Assembly: GCA_949752795.1 (NCBI GenBank)
Contig: CATKHW010000011.1
Span: forward strand, 310,001 to 374,000
Direction of reading: 5' to 3'
Length of the DNA stretch: 64,000 nt
DNA from: Hyperoodon ampullatus
Lineage: Eukaryota > Chordata > Mammalia > Artiodactyla > Ziphiidae
The notes beneath the pieces were generated by a model that was not told where the DNA came from, ran no database searches, and saw only the letters and a list, made by a program, of their open reading frames with translations. The translations under genes were made by a program, and so were the position numbers. Below, piece after piece: positions 36,524-48,696 of this stretch (position 1 is its first letter; every line of letters starts with the position of its first letter).

Positions 36524-38262
36524 TGCCAAATTGGCAACCTGTGCGAACCAGGAGGTTAAAGGGGCTGTCTCTCCAAGTTGGGAGGTTGATAATAAAGCAG
36601 ATGGAAAGTCAAACCGGAGCACCAGGAGAGGGACTATTCGTTGAGTTTTAGAAACCTTTCGTATTCACAGTGTGTCCGTTCTCTAGGATTCCCGTACATG
36701 TTATATCTGTAGTAATATTCCCTTCAACCTGGAGAGTTGGGACCCATGGAATGTGTGCCATGCATTATTGCTTTAAAGGGTCTGCATTTGCTCACCCAAT
36801 CTCACCAATCCTCTCAGTCCCAAGTGTCCAGCCTTATGCCACATCCAGCTGTCATTGTAGATAGGGTCATTTCAGGTTTCATCAGAGACCCTGAAGGAAT
36901 TGTAAAGAATTTCCCAGTTTTTTTGTTTTATTTTTGAAATTCCTTTTTATAGTGGGTTTGAGCTGATTCTCGCTGCCATATTTATCGCAGTCTAGACACA
37001 CTTGATTCCCTTACGGAGACATATCAATACATAGGTTTTAAGATTCTTACTAGTCAGATATATTCCTCTGCGGGAAATATGGGGTTTTGAGTCCCTTTCA
37101 CTGAGGAAGGTGTAGGTCTTGTCTATTCCATAGTTGGTTTTTGGAACGGTACCTGTGCTTATATCAAACTCTGGTTTTATGCATCACCCCACTTCTCCTT
37201 CCCCCTTAAGCAGGCATAAGAGTGTTTTCTAAATGTGAGACACTGTTCTCTTTCCTAACTCAGTTCAAGTGTAGCCATGTTTACAGGATCTTCATAAGTG
37301 ATATCTTATGATAAGTTTCTTTTTCTGTGTGACTTATTTCACTTAGAATCATCATACCGGAATCCACCCATTTTGCTGCTACTGGTCTTATGACATTGAT
37401 TTCATGGCTGAGGGATATTCCATCGTACGTAAGTACCACAATTTTTTGAACCATTTTTATATTTCCTGGGATATTTAAGGTGTACCCAAGTTGAGGTCCT
37501 TGTAAGCAGTGCAGCCCTAAATTTTGGGGTGGCTGTGTCTTTTTGATTTTCAGTTTTCCCAAGGTATATTCCCTAGACTGGAAGTGCCCTTGGCTCTGTA
37601 GCTCTGTTGTTTACTTGTTTTAGGGAACACAATGCACTCCTCCAGAGAGGCAGTTGGCAATTTACATCCCGCCCATCAGCATAACAAGGCTCCCTGTTCT
37701 CCAGGGCCTGTCTTGCCTTTCTGGTTTTTACACATTTTGTGGATGTCCCTTTTGACCGGTGGGAAGTGATACTTCTTTGTAGTGCAGATTTGCATTGCCC
37801 GCTTGCTTGCTTGGCCAAAAAGGGCGTATGCGTTTTCTCCTGAATATATTCAGGAGAAAACGCATACGCCCTTTTTGGCCAAGTGCATCATTGTCGAAGT
37901 TGTGCCCCTCTTCCTGTGCTTTAAAGGCGATACCAACTTACCTCTTGAAATCTGTTTCCTGCTATTCTGCCTCGCTTTCAAGTCCACCTCGTTGCCTTCC
38001 CTCAACAGATTTTTGGACGATAGTTCTCCTTTATTACTCGGCCAGTTTGTGAATTGCTGTGCCCCTGAGCTCCATTTTTCAACTCGTTTTTGGTGAGCTG
38101 ACCGCAAGTCCAAAATTTTGGTTCCGGATCTATACTGATTCCCGGTGGGTGGTTGAGACTTTGGTTAATTCTTCTTCCTGCCGGGAAATTACAGTGATAT
38201 GTGCCTGTCCAAATGCCTAACAGCTACTCTCTCATTGGTTCTCCCTCTTCCCTTTCATCCTC
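36524..38262. repeat. Satellite unit U22 (1739 bp), T type
   Basis: It has all T markers of U20 at +3478, including TTATCGCAG near 36982. GATACC is at 37929. Palindrome 37810-37883 is perfect. Confidence 0.95.
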
Positions 38263-40001
38263 TGCCAAATTGGCAACCTGTGCGAACCAGGAGGTTAAAG
38301 GGGCTGTCTCTCCAAGTTGGGAGGTTGATAATAAAGCAGATGGAAAGTCAAACCGGAGCACCAGGAGAGGGACTATTCGTTGAGTTTTAGAAACCTTTCG
38401 TATTCACAGTGTGTCCGTTCTCTAGGATTCCCGTACATGTTATATCTGTAGTAATATTCCCTTCAACCTGGAGAGTTGGGACCCATGGAATGTGTGCCAT
38501 GCATTATTGCTTTAAGGGGTCTGCATTTGCTCACCCAATCTCACCAATCCTCTCAGTCCCAAGTGTCCAGCCTTATGCCACATCCAGCTGTCATTGTAGA
38601 TAGGGTCATTTCAGGTTTCATCAGAGACCCTGAAGGAATTGTAAAGAATTTCCCAGTTTTTTTGTTTTATTTTTGAAATTCCTTTTTATAGTGGGTTTGA
38701 GCTGATTCTCGCTGCCATATTTATCCCAGTCTAGACACACTTGATTCCCTTATGGAGACATATCAATACGTAGCTTTTAAGATTCTTACTAGTCAGATAT
38801 ATTCCTCTGCGGGAAATATGGGGTTTTGAGTCCCTTTCACTGAGGAAGGTGTAGGTCTTGTCTATTCCATAGTTGGTTTTTGGAACGGTACCTGTGCTTA
38901 TATCAAACTCTGGTTTTATGCATCACCCCACCTCTCCTTCCCCCTTAAGCAGGCATAAGAGTGTTTTCTAAATGTGAGACACTGTTCTCTTTCCTAACTC
39001 AGTTCAAGTGTAGCCATGTTTACAAGATCTTCATAAGTGATATCTTATGATAAGTTTCTTTTTCTGTGTGACTTATTTCACTTAGAATCATCGTACCTGA
39101 ATCCACCCATTTTGCTGCTACTGGTCTTATGACATTGATTTCATGGCTGAGGGATATTCCATCGTACGTAAGTACCACAATTTTTTGAACCATTTTTATA
39201 TTTCCTGGGATATTTAAGGTGTACCCAAGTTGAGGTCCTTGTAAGCAGTGCAGCCCTAAATTTTGGGGTGGCTGTGTCTTTTTGATTTTCAGTTTTCCCA
39301 AGGTATATTCCCTAGACTGGAAGTGCCCTTGGCTCTGTAGCTCTGTTGTTTACTTGTTTTAGGGAACACAATGCACTCCTCCAGAGAGGCAGTTGGCAAT
39401 TTACATCCCGCCCATCAGCATAACAAGGCTCCCTGTTCTCCAGGGCCTGTCTTGCCTTTCTGGTTTTTACACATTTTGTGGATGTCCCTTTTGACCGGTG
39501 GGAAGTGATACTTCTTTGTAGTGCAGATTTGCATTGCCCGCTTGCTTGCTTGGCCAAAAAGGGCGTATGCGTTTTCTCCTGAATATATTCAGGAGAAAAC
39601 GCATATGCCCTTTTTGGCCAAGTGCATCATTGTCGAAGTTGTGCCCCTCTTCCTGTGCTTTAAAGGCGATTCCAACGTACCTCTTGAAATCTGTTTCCTG
39701 CTATTCTGCCTCGCTTTCAAGTCCGCCTCGTTGCCTTCCCTCAACAGATTTTTGGACGATAGTTGTCCTTTATTACTCGGCCAGTTTGTGAATTGCTGTG
39801 CCCCTGAGCTCCATTTTTCAACTCGTTTTTGGTGAGCTGACCGCAAGTCCAAAATTTTGGTTCAGGATCTATACTGATTCCCGGTGGGTGGCTGAGACTT
39901 TGGTTAATTCTTCTTCCTGCCGGGAAATTACAGTGATATGTGCCTGTCCAAATGCCTAACAGCTACTCTCTCATTGGTTCTCCCTCTTCCCTTTCATCCT
40001 C
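38263..40001. repeat. Satellite unit U23 (1739 bp), M type
   Basis: It is the third M copy at 3478-bp spacing. Palindrome 39549-39622 has the CGCATATGCC change. Confidence 0.95.
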
Positions 40002-41740
40002 TGCCAAATTGGCAACCTGTGCGAACCAGGAGGTTAAAGGGGCTGTCTCTCCAAGTTGGGAGGTTGATAATAAAGCAGATGGAAAGTCAAACCGGAGCAC
40101 CAGGAGAGGGACTATTCGTTGAGTTTTAGAAACCTTTCGTATTCACAGTGTGTCCGTTCTCTAGGATTCCCGTACATGTTATATCTGTAGTAATATTCCC
40201 TTCAACCTGGAGAGTTGGGACCCATGGAATGTGTGCCATGCATTATTGCTTTAAAGGGTCTGCATTTGCTCACCCAATCTCACCAATCCTCTCAGTCCCA
40301 AGTGTCCAGCCTTATGCCACATCCAGCTGTCATTGTAGATAGGGTCATTTCAGGTTTCATCAGAGACCCTGAAGGAATTGTAAAGAATTTCCCAGTTTTT
40401 TTGTTTTATTTTTGAAATTCCTTTTTATAGTGGGTTTGAGCTGATTCTCGCTGCCATATTTATCCCAGTCTAGACACACTTGATTCCCTTACGGAGACAT
40501 ATCAATACATAGGTTTTAAGATTCTTACTAGTCAGATATATTCCTCTGCGGGAAATATGGGGTTTTGAGTCCCTTTCACTGAGGAAGGTGTAGGTCTTGT
40601 CTATTCCATAGTTGGTTTTTGGAACGGTACCTGTGCTTATATCAAACTCTGGTTTTATGCATCACCCCACTTCTCCTTCCCCCTTAAGCAGGCATAAGAG
40701 TGTTTTCTAAATGTGAGACACTGTTCTCTTTCCTAACTCAGTTCAAGTGTAGCCATGTTTACAGGATCTTCATAAGTGATATCTTATGATAAGTTTCTTT
40801 TTCTGTGTGACTTATTTCACTTAGAATCATCATACCGGAATCCACCCATTTTGCTGCTACTGGTCTTATGACATTGATTTCATGGCTGAGGGATATTCCA
40901 TCGTACGTAAGTACCACAATTTTTTGAACCATTTTTATATTTCCTGGGATATTTAAGGTGTACCCAAGTTGAGGTCCTTGTAAGCAGTGCAGCCCTAAAT
41001 TTTGGGGTGGCTGTGTCTTTTTGATTTTCAGTTTTCCCAAGGTATATTCCCTAGACTGGAAGTGCCCTTGGCTCTGTAGCTCTGTTGTTTACTTGTTTTA
41101 GGGAACACAATGCACTCCTCCAGAGAGGCAGTTGGCAATTTACATCCCGCCCATCAGCATAACAAGGCTCCCTGTTCTCCAGGGCCTGTCTTGCCTTTCT
41201 GGTTTTTACACATTTTGTGGATGTCCCTTTTGACCGGTGGGAAGTGATACTTCTTTGTAGTGCAGATTTGCATTGCCCGCTTGCTTGCTTGGCCAAAAAG
41301 GGCGTATGCGTTTTCTCCTGAATATATTCAGGAGAAAACGCATACGCCCTTTTTGGCCAAGTGCATCATTGTCGAAGTTGTGCCCCTCTTCCTGTGCTTT
41401 AAAGGCGATACCAACTTACCTCTTGAAATCTGTTTCCTGCTATTCTGCCTCGCTTTCAAGTCCACCTCGTTGCCTTCCCTCAACAGATTTTTGGACGATA
41501 GTTCTCCTTTATTACTCGGCCAGTTTGTGAATTGCTGTGCCCCTGAGCTCCATTTTTCAACTCGTTTTTGGTGAGCTGACCGCAAGTCCAAAATTTTGGT
41601 TCCGGATCTATACTGATTCCCGGTGGGTGGTTGAGACTTTGGTTAATTCTTCTTCCTGCCGGGAAATTACAGTGATATGTGCCTGTCCAAATGCCTAACA
41701 GCTACTCTCTCATTGGTTCTCCCTCTTCCCTTTCATCCTC
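40002..41740. repeat. Satellite unit U24 (1739 bp), T type
   Basis: It is T type except that it reads TTATCCCAG near 40460, the common form, where U20, U22 and U27 read TTATCGCAG. GATACC is at 41407. Palindrome 41288-41361 is perfect. Confidence 0.95.
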
Positions 41741-43479
41741 TGCCAAATTGGCAACCTGTGCGAACCAGGAGGTTAAAGGGGCTGTCTCTCCAAGTTGGGA
41801 GGTTGATAATAAAGCAGATGGAAAGTCAAACCGGAGCACCAGGAGAGGGACTATTCGTTGAGTTTTAGAAACCTTTCGTATTCACAGTGTGTCCGTTCTC
41901 TAGGATTCCCGTACATGTTATATCTGTAGTAATATTCCCTTCAACCTGGAGAGTTGGGACCCATGGAATGTGTGCCATGCATTATTGCTTTAAGGGGTCT
42001 GCATTTGCTCACCCAATCTCACCAATCCTCTCAGTCCCAAGTGTCCAGCCTTATGCCACATCCAGCTGTCATTGTAGATAGGGTCATTTCAGGTTTCATC
42101 AGAGACCCTGAAGGAATTGTAAAGAATTTCCCAGTTTTTTTGTTTTATTTTTGAAATTCCTTTTTATAGTGGGTTTGAGCTGATTCTCGCTGCCATATTT
42201 ATCCCAGTCTAGACACACTTGATTCCCTTATGGAGACATATCAATACGTAGCTTTTAAGATTCTTACTAGTCAGATATATTCCTCTGCGGGAAATATGGG
42301 GTTTTGAGTCCCTTTCACTGAGGAAGGTGTAGGTCTTGTCTATTCCATAGTTGGTTTTTGGAACGGTACCTGTGCTTATATCAAACTCTGGTTTTATGCA
42401 TCACCCCAACTCTCCTTCCCCCTTAAGCAGGCATAAGAGTGTTTTCTAAATGTGAGACACTGTTCTCTTTCCTAACTCAGTTCAAGTGTAGCCATGTTTA
42501 CAGGATCTTCATAAGTGATATCTTATGATAAGTTTCTTTTTCTGTGTGACTTATTTCACTTAGAATCATCATACCGGAATCCACCCATTTTGCTGCTACT
42601 GGTCTTATGACATTGATTTCATGGCTGAGGGATATTCCATCGTACGTAAGTACCACAATTTTTTGAACCATTTTTATATTTCCTGGGATATTTAAGGTGT
42701 ACCCAAGTTGAGGTCCTTGTAAGCAGTGCAGCCCTAAATTTTGGGGTGGCTGTGTCTTTTTGATTTTCAGTTTTCCCAAGGTATATTCCCTAGACTGGAA
42801 GTGCCCTTGGCTCTGTAGCTCTGTTGTTTACTTGTTTTAGGGAACACAATGCACTCCTCCAGAGAGGCAGTTGGCAATTTACATCCCGCCCATCAGCATA
42901 ACAAGGCACCCTGTTCTCCAGGGCCTGTCTTGCCTTTCTGGTTTTTACACATTTTGTGGATGTCCCTTTTGACTGGTGGGAAGTGATACTTCTTTGTAGT
43001 GCAGGTTTGCATTGCCCGCTTGCTTGCTTGGCCAAAAAGGGCGTATGCGTTTTCTCCTGAATATATTCAGGAGAAAACGCATACGCCCTTTTTGGCCAAG
43101 AGCATCATTGTCAAAGTTGTGCCCCTCTTCCTGTGCTTTAAAGGCGATTCCAACGTACCTCTTGAAATCTGTTTCCTGCTATTCTGCCTCGCTTTCAAGT
43201 CCGCCTCGTTGCCTTCCCTCAACAGATTTTTGGACGATAGTTGTCCTTTATTACTTGGCCAGTATGTGAATTGCTGTGCCCCTGAGCTCCATTTTTCAAC
43301 TCTTTTTTGTTGAGCTGACCGCAAGTTCAAAATTTTGGTTCAGGATCTATACTGATTCCCGGTGGGTGGCTGAGACTTTGGTTAATTCTTCTTCCTGCTG
43401 GGAAATTACAGTGATATGTGCCCGTCCAAATGCCTAACAGCTACTCTCTCATTGGTTCTTCCTCTTCCCTTTCATCCTC
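41741..43479. repeat. Satellite unit U25 (1739 bp), mosaic type
   Basis: It begins M-like (AAGGGGTC, CTTATGGAG, CGTAGC). It then has CCCCAACTCTCC as in U16 and U18, and ATCATACCGG as in T units. It continues with a private second half: AAGGCACCC, GACTGGTGG, GCAGGTTTGC, AAGAGCATC, GTCAAAG, TTACTTGGCC, GTATGTGAA, TCTTTTTTGTTG and AAGTTCAAAA. Palindrome 43027-43100 is perfect. Confidence 0.95.
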
Positions 43480-45218
43480 TGCCAAATTGGCAACCTGTGC
43501 GAACCAGGAGGTTAAAGGGGCTGTCTCTCCAAGTTGGGAGGTTGATAATAAAGCAGATGGAAAGTCAAACCGGAGCACCAGGAGAGGGACTATTCGTTGA
43601 GTTTTAGAAACCTTTCGTATTCACAGTGTGTCCGTTCTCTAGGATTCCCGTACATGTTATATCTGTAGTAATATTCCCTTCAACCTGGAGAGTTGGGACC
43701 CATGGAATGTGTGCCATGCATTATTGCTTTAAGGGGTCTGCATTTGCTCACCCAATCTCACCAATCCTCTCAGTCCCAAGTGTCCAGCCTTATGCCACAT
43801 CCAGCTGTCATTGTAGATAGGGTCATTTCAGGTTTCATCAGAGACCCTGAAGGAATTGTAAAGAATTTCCCAGTTTTTTTGTTTTATTTTTGAAATTCCT
43901 TTTTATAGTGGGTTTGAGCTGATTCTCGCTGCCATATTTATCCCAGTCTAGACACACTTGATTCCCTTATGGAGACATATCAATACGTAGCTTTTAAGAT
44001 TCTTACTAGTCAGATATATTCCTCTGCGGGAAATATGGGGTTTTGAGTCCCTTTCACTGAGGAAGGTGTAGGTCTTGTCTATTCCATAGTTGGTTTTTGG
44101 AACGGTACCTGTGCTTATATCAAACTCTGGTTTTATGCATCACCCCACCTCTCCTTCCCCCTTAAGCAGGCATAAGAGTGTTTTCTAAATGTGAGACACT
44201 GTTCTCTTTCCTAACTCAGTTCAAGTGTAGCCATGTTTACAAGATCTTCATAAGTGATATCTTATGATAAGTTTCTTTTTCTGTGTGACTTATTTCACTT
44301 AGAATCATCGTACCTGAATCCACCCATTTTGCTGCTACTGGTCTTATGACATTGATTTCATGGCTGAGGGATATTCCATCGTACGTAAGTACCACAATTT
44401 TTTGAACCATTTTTATATTTCCTGGGATATTTAAGGTGTACCCAAGTTGAGGTCCTTGTAAGCAGTGCAGCCCTAAATTTTGGGGTGGCTGTGTCTTTTT
44501 GATTTTCAGTTTTCCCAAGGTATATTCCCTAGACTGGAAGTGCCCTTGGCTCTGTAGCTCTGTTGTTTACTTGTTTTAGGGAACACAATGCACTCCTCCA
44601 GAGAGGCAGTTGGCAATTTACATCCCGCCCATCAGCATAACAAGGCTCCCTGTTCTCCAGGGCCTGTCTTGCCTTTCTGGTTTTTACACATTTTGTGGAT
44701 GTCCCTTTTGACCGGTGGGAAGTGATACTTCTTTGTAGTGCAGATTTGCATTGCCCGCTTGCTTGCTTGGCCAAAAAGGGCGTATGCGTTTTCTCCTGAA
44801 TATATTCAGGAGAAAACGCATATGCCCTTTTTGGCCAAGTGCATCATTGTCGAAGTTGTGCCCCTCTTCCTGTGCTTTAAAGGCGATTCCAACGTACCTC
44901 TTGAAATCTGTTTCCTGCTATTCTGCCTCGCTTTCAAGTCCGCCTCGTTGCCTTCCCTCAACAGATTTTTGGACGATAGTTGTCCTTTATTACTCGGCCA
45001 GTTTGTGAATTGCTGTGCCCCTGAGCTCCATTTTTCAACTCGTTTTTGGTGAGCTGACCGCAAGTCCAAAATTTTGGTTCAGGATCTATACTGATTCCCG
45101 GTGGGTGGCTGAGACTTTGGTTAATTCTTCTTCCTGCCGGGAAATTACAGTGATATGTGCCTGTCCAAATGCCTAACAGCTACTCTCTCATTGGTTCTCC
45201 CTCTTCCCTTTCATCCTC
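43480..45218. repeat. Satellite unit U26 (1739 bp), M type
   Basis: It is an M-type copy 5217 bp from U23, not 3478 bp. Palindrome 44766-44839 has the CGCATATGCC change. Confidence 0.95.
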
Positions 45219-46957
45219 TGCCAAATTGGCAACCTGTGCGAACCAGGAGGTTAAAGGGGCTGTCTCTCCAAGTTGGGAGGTTGATAATAAAGCAGATGGA
45301 AAGTCAAACCGGAGCACCAGGAGAGGGACTATTCGTTGAGTTTTAGAAACCTTTCGTATTCACAGTGTGTCCGTTCTCTAGGATTCCCGTACATGTTATA
45401 TCTGTAGTAATATTCCCTTCAACCTGGAGAGTTGGGACCCATGGAATGTGTGCCATGCATTATTGCTTTAAAGGGTCTGCATTTGCTCACCCAATCTCAC
45501 CAATCCTCTCAGTCCCAAGTGTCCAGCCTTATGCCACATCCAGCTGTCATTGTAGATAGGGTCATTTCAGGTTTCATCAGAGACCCTGAAGGAATTGTAA
45601 AGAATTTCCCAGTTTTTTTGTTTTATTTTTGAAATTCCTTTTTATAGTGGGTTTGAGCTGATTCTCGCTGCCATATTTATCGCAGTCTAGACACACTTGA
45701 TTCCCTTACGGAGACATATCAATACATAGGTTTTAAGATTCTTACTAGTCAGATATATTCCTCTGCGGGAAATATGGGGTTTTGAGTCCCTTTCACTGAG
45801 GAAGGTGTAGGTCTTGTCTATTCCATAGTTGGTTTTTGGAACGGTACCTGTGCTTATATCAAACTCTGGTTTTATGCATCACCCCACTTCTCCTTCCCCC
45901 TTAAGCAGGCATAAGAGTGTTTTCTAAATGTGAGACACTGTTCTCTTTCCTAACTCAGTTCAAGTGTAGCCATGTTTACAGGATCTTCATAAGTGATATC
46001 TTATGATAAGTTTCTTTTTCTGTGTGACTTATTTCACTTAGAATCATCATACCGGAATCCACCCATTTTGCTGCTACTGGTCTTATGACATTGATTTCAT
46101 GGCTGAGGGATATTCCATCGTACGTAAGTACCACAATTTTTTGAACCATTTTTATATTTCCTGGGATATTTAAGGTGTACCCAAGTTGAGGTCCTTGTAA
46201 GCAGTGCAGCCCTAAATTTTGGGGTGGCTGTGTCTTTTTGATTTTCAGTTTTCCCAAGGTATATTCCCTAGACTGGAAGTGCCCTTGGCTCTGTAGCTCT
46301 GTTGTTTACTTGTTTTAGGGAACACAATGCACTCCTCCAGAGAGGCAGTTGGCAATTTACATCCCGCCCATCAGCATAACAAGGCTCCCTGTTCTCCAGG
46401 GCCTGTCTTGCCTTTCTGGTTTTTACACATTTTGTGGATGTCCCTTTTGACCGGTGGGAAGTGATACTTCTTTGTAGTGCAGATTTGCATTGCCCGCTTG
46501 CTTGCTTGGCCAAAAAGGGCGTATGCGTTTTCTCCTGAATATATTCAGGAGAAAACGCATACGCCCTTTTTGGCCAAGTGCATCATTGTCGAAGTTGTGC
46601 CCCTCTTCCTGTGCTTTAAAGGCGATACCAACTTACCTCTTGAAATCTGTTTCCTGCTATTCTGCCTCGCTTTCAAGTCCACCTCGTTGCCTTCCCTCAA
46701 CAGATTTTTGGACGATAGTTCTCCTTTATTACTCGGCCAGTTTGTGAATTGCTGTGCCCCTGAGCTCCATTTTTCAACTCGTTTTTGGTGAGCTGACCGC
46801 AAGTCCAAAATTTTGGTTCCGGATCTATACTGATTCCCGGTGGGTGGTTGAGACTTTGGTTAATTCTTCTTCCTGCCGGGAAATTACAGTGATATGTGCC
46901 TGTCCAAATGCCTAACAGCTACTCTCTCATTGGTTCTCCCTCTTCCCTTTCATCCTC
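45219..46957. repeat. Satellite unit U27 (1739 bp), T type
   Basis: T type with TTATCGCAG near 45677. GATACC at 46624 is 5217 bp from that in U24. Palindrome 46505-46578 is perfect. Confidence 0.95.
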
Positions 46958-48696
46958 TGCCAAATTGGCAACCTGTGCGAACCAGGAGGTTAAAGGGGCT
47001 GTCTCTCCAAGTTGGGAGGTTGATAATAAAGCAGATGGAAAGTCAAACCGGAGCACCAGGAGAGGGACTATTCGTTGAGTTTTAGAAACCTTTCGTATTC
47101 ACAGTGTGTCCGTTCTCTAGGATTCCCGTACATGTTATATCTGTAGTAATATTCCCTTCAACCTGGAGAGTTGGGACCCATGGAATGTGTGCCATGCATT
47201 ATTGCTTTAAGGGGTCTGCATTTGCTCACCCAATCTCACCAATCCTCTCAGTCCCAAGTGTCCAGCCTTATGCCACATCCAGCTGTCATTGTAGATAGGG
47301 TCATTTCAGGTTTCATCAGAGACCCTGAAGGAATTGTAAAGAATTTCCCAGTTTTTTTGTTTTATTTTTGAAATTCCTTTTTATAGTGGGTTTGAGCTGA
47401 TTCTCGCTGCCATATTTATCCCAGTCTAGACACACTTGATTCCCTTATGGAGACATATCAATACGTAGCTTTTAAGATTCTTACTAGTCAGATATATTCC
47501 TCTGCGGGAAATATGGGGTTTTGAGTCCCTTTCACTGAGGAAGGTGTAGGTCTTGTCTATTCCATAGTTGGTTTTTGGAACGGTACCTGTGCTTATATCA
47601 AACTCTGGTTTTATGCATCACCCCAACTCTCCTTCCCCCTTAAGCAGGCATAAGAGTGTTTTCTAAATGTGAGACACTGTTCTCTTTCCTAACTCAGTTC
47701 AAGTGTAGCCATGTTTACAGGATCTTCATAAGTGATATCTTATGATAAGTTTCTTTTTCTGTGTGACTTATTTCACTTAGAATCATCATACCGGAATCCA
47801 CCCATTTTGCTGCTACTGGTCTTATGACATTGATTTCATGGCTGAGGGATATTCCATCGTACGTAAGTACCACAATTTTTTGAACCATTTTTATATTTCC
47901 TGGGATATTTAAGGTGTACCCAAGTTGAGGTCCTTGTAAGCAGTGCAGCCCTAAATTTTGGGGTGGCTGTGTCTTTTTGATTTTCAGTTTTCCCAAGGTA
48001 TATTCCCTAGACTGGAAGTGCCCTTGGCTCTGTAGCTCTGTTGTTTACTTGTTTTAGGGAACACAATGCACTCCTCCAGAGAGGCAGTTGGCAATTTACA
48101 TCCCGCCCATCAGCATAACAAGGCACCCTGTTCTCCAGGGCCTGTCTTGCCTTTCTGGTTTTTACACATTTTGTGGATGTCCCTTTTGACTGGTGGGAAG
48201 TGATACTTCTTTGTAGTGCAGGTTTGCATTGCCCGCTTGCTTGCTTGGCCAAAAAGGGCGTATGCGTTTTCTCCTGAATATATTCAGGAGAAAACGCATA
48301 CGCCCTTTTTGGCCAAGAGCATCATTGTCAAAGTTGTGCCCCTCTTCCTGTGCTTTAAAGGCGATTCCAACGTACCTCTTGAAATCTGTTTCCTGCTATT
48401 CTGCCTCGCTTTCAAGTCCGCCTCGTTGCCTTCCCTCAACAGATTTTTGGACGATAGTTGTCCTTTATTACTTGGCCAGTATGTGAATTGCTGTGCCCCT
48501 GAGCTCCATTTTTCAACTCTTTTTTGTTGAGCTGACCGCAAGTTCAAAATTTTGGTTCAGGATCTATACTGATTCCCGGTGGGTGGCTGAGACTTTGGTT
48601 AATTCTTCTTCCTGCTGGGAAATTACAGTGATATGTGCCCGTCCAAATGCCTAACAGCTACTCTCTCATTGGTTCTTCCTCTTCCCTTTCATCCTC
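46958..48696. repeat. Satellite unit U28 (1739 bp), copy of U25
   Basis: It repeats every diagnostic change of U25, including all those in the private second half, at exactly +5217. Palindrome 48244-48317 is perfect. Confidence 0.95.

Larger units (their letters stand above)
26090..41740. repeat. Dimeric higher-order repeat block, period 3478 bp
   Basis: T-type marker GATACCAACTT occurs at 27495, 30973, 34451, 37929 and 41407, each exactly 3478 bp apart and absent from the alternating units. From U19 on the alternating units are all M type. The block is strict from 31307 to 41740 (three M-T dimers) and looser before that (U15/U17 and U16/U18 pair up). Confidence 0.93.
41741..48696. repeat. 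Trimeric higher-order repeat block, period 5217 bp
   Basis: Unit order is mosaic(U25)-M(U26)-T(U27)-mosaic(U28). U25 and U28 share at least eleven private changes at exactly 5217-bp spacing. M and T markers also step by 5217 bp here, from U23 to U26 and from U24 to U27. Confidence 0.92.

Noticed and set aside
31307..41740. Dimer block as a pure assembly artefact
   Set aside because: Not excluded, but the copies are not all identical (U24 differs from U20 and U22 at TTATCCCAG/TTATCGCAG), which argues against simple duplicated contig sequence.
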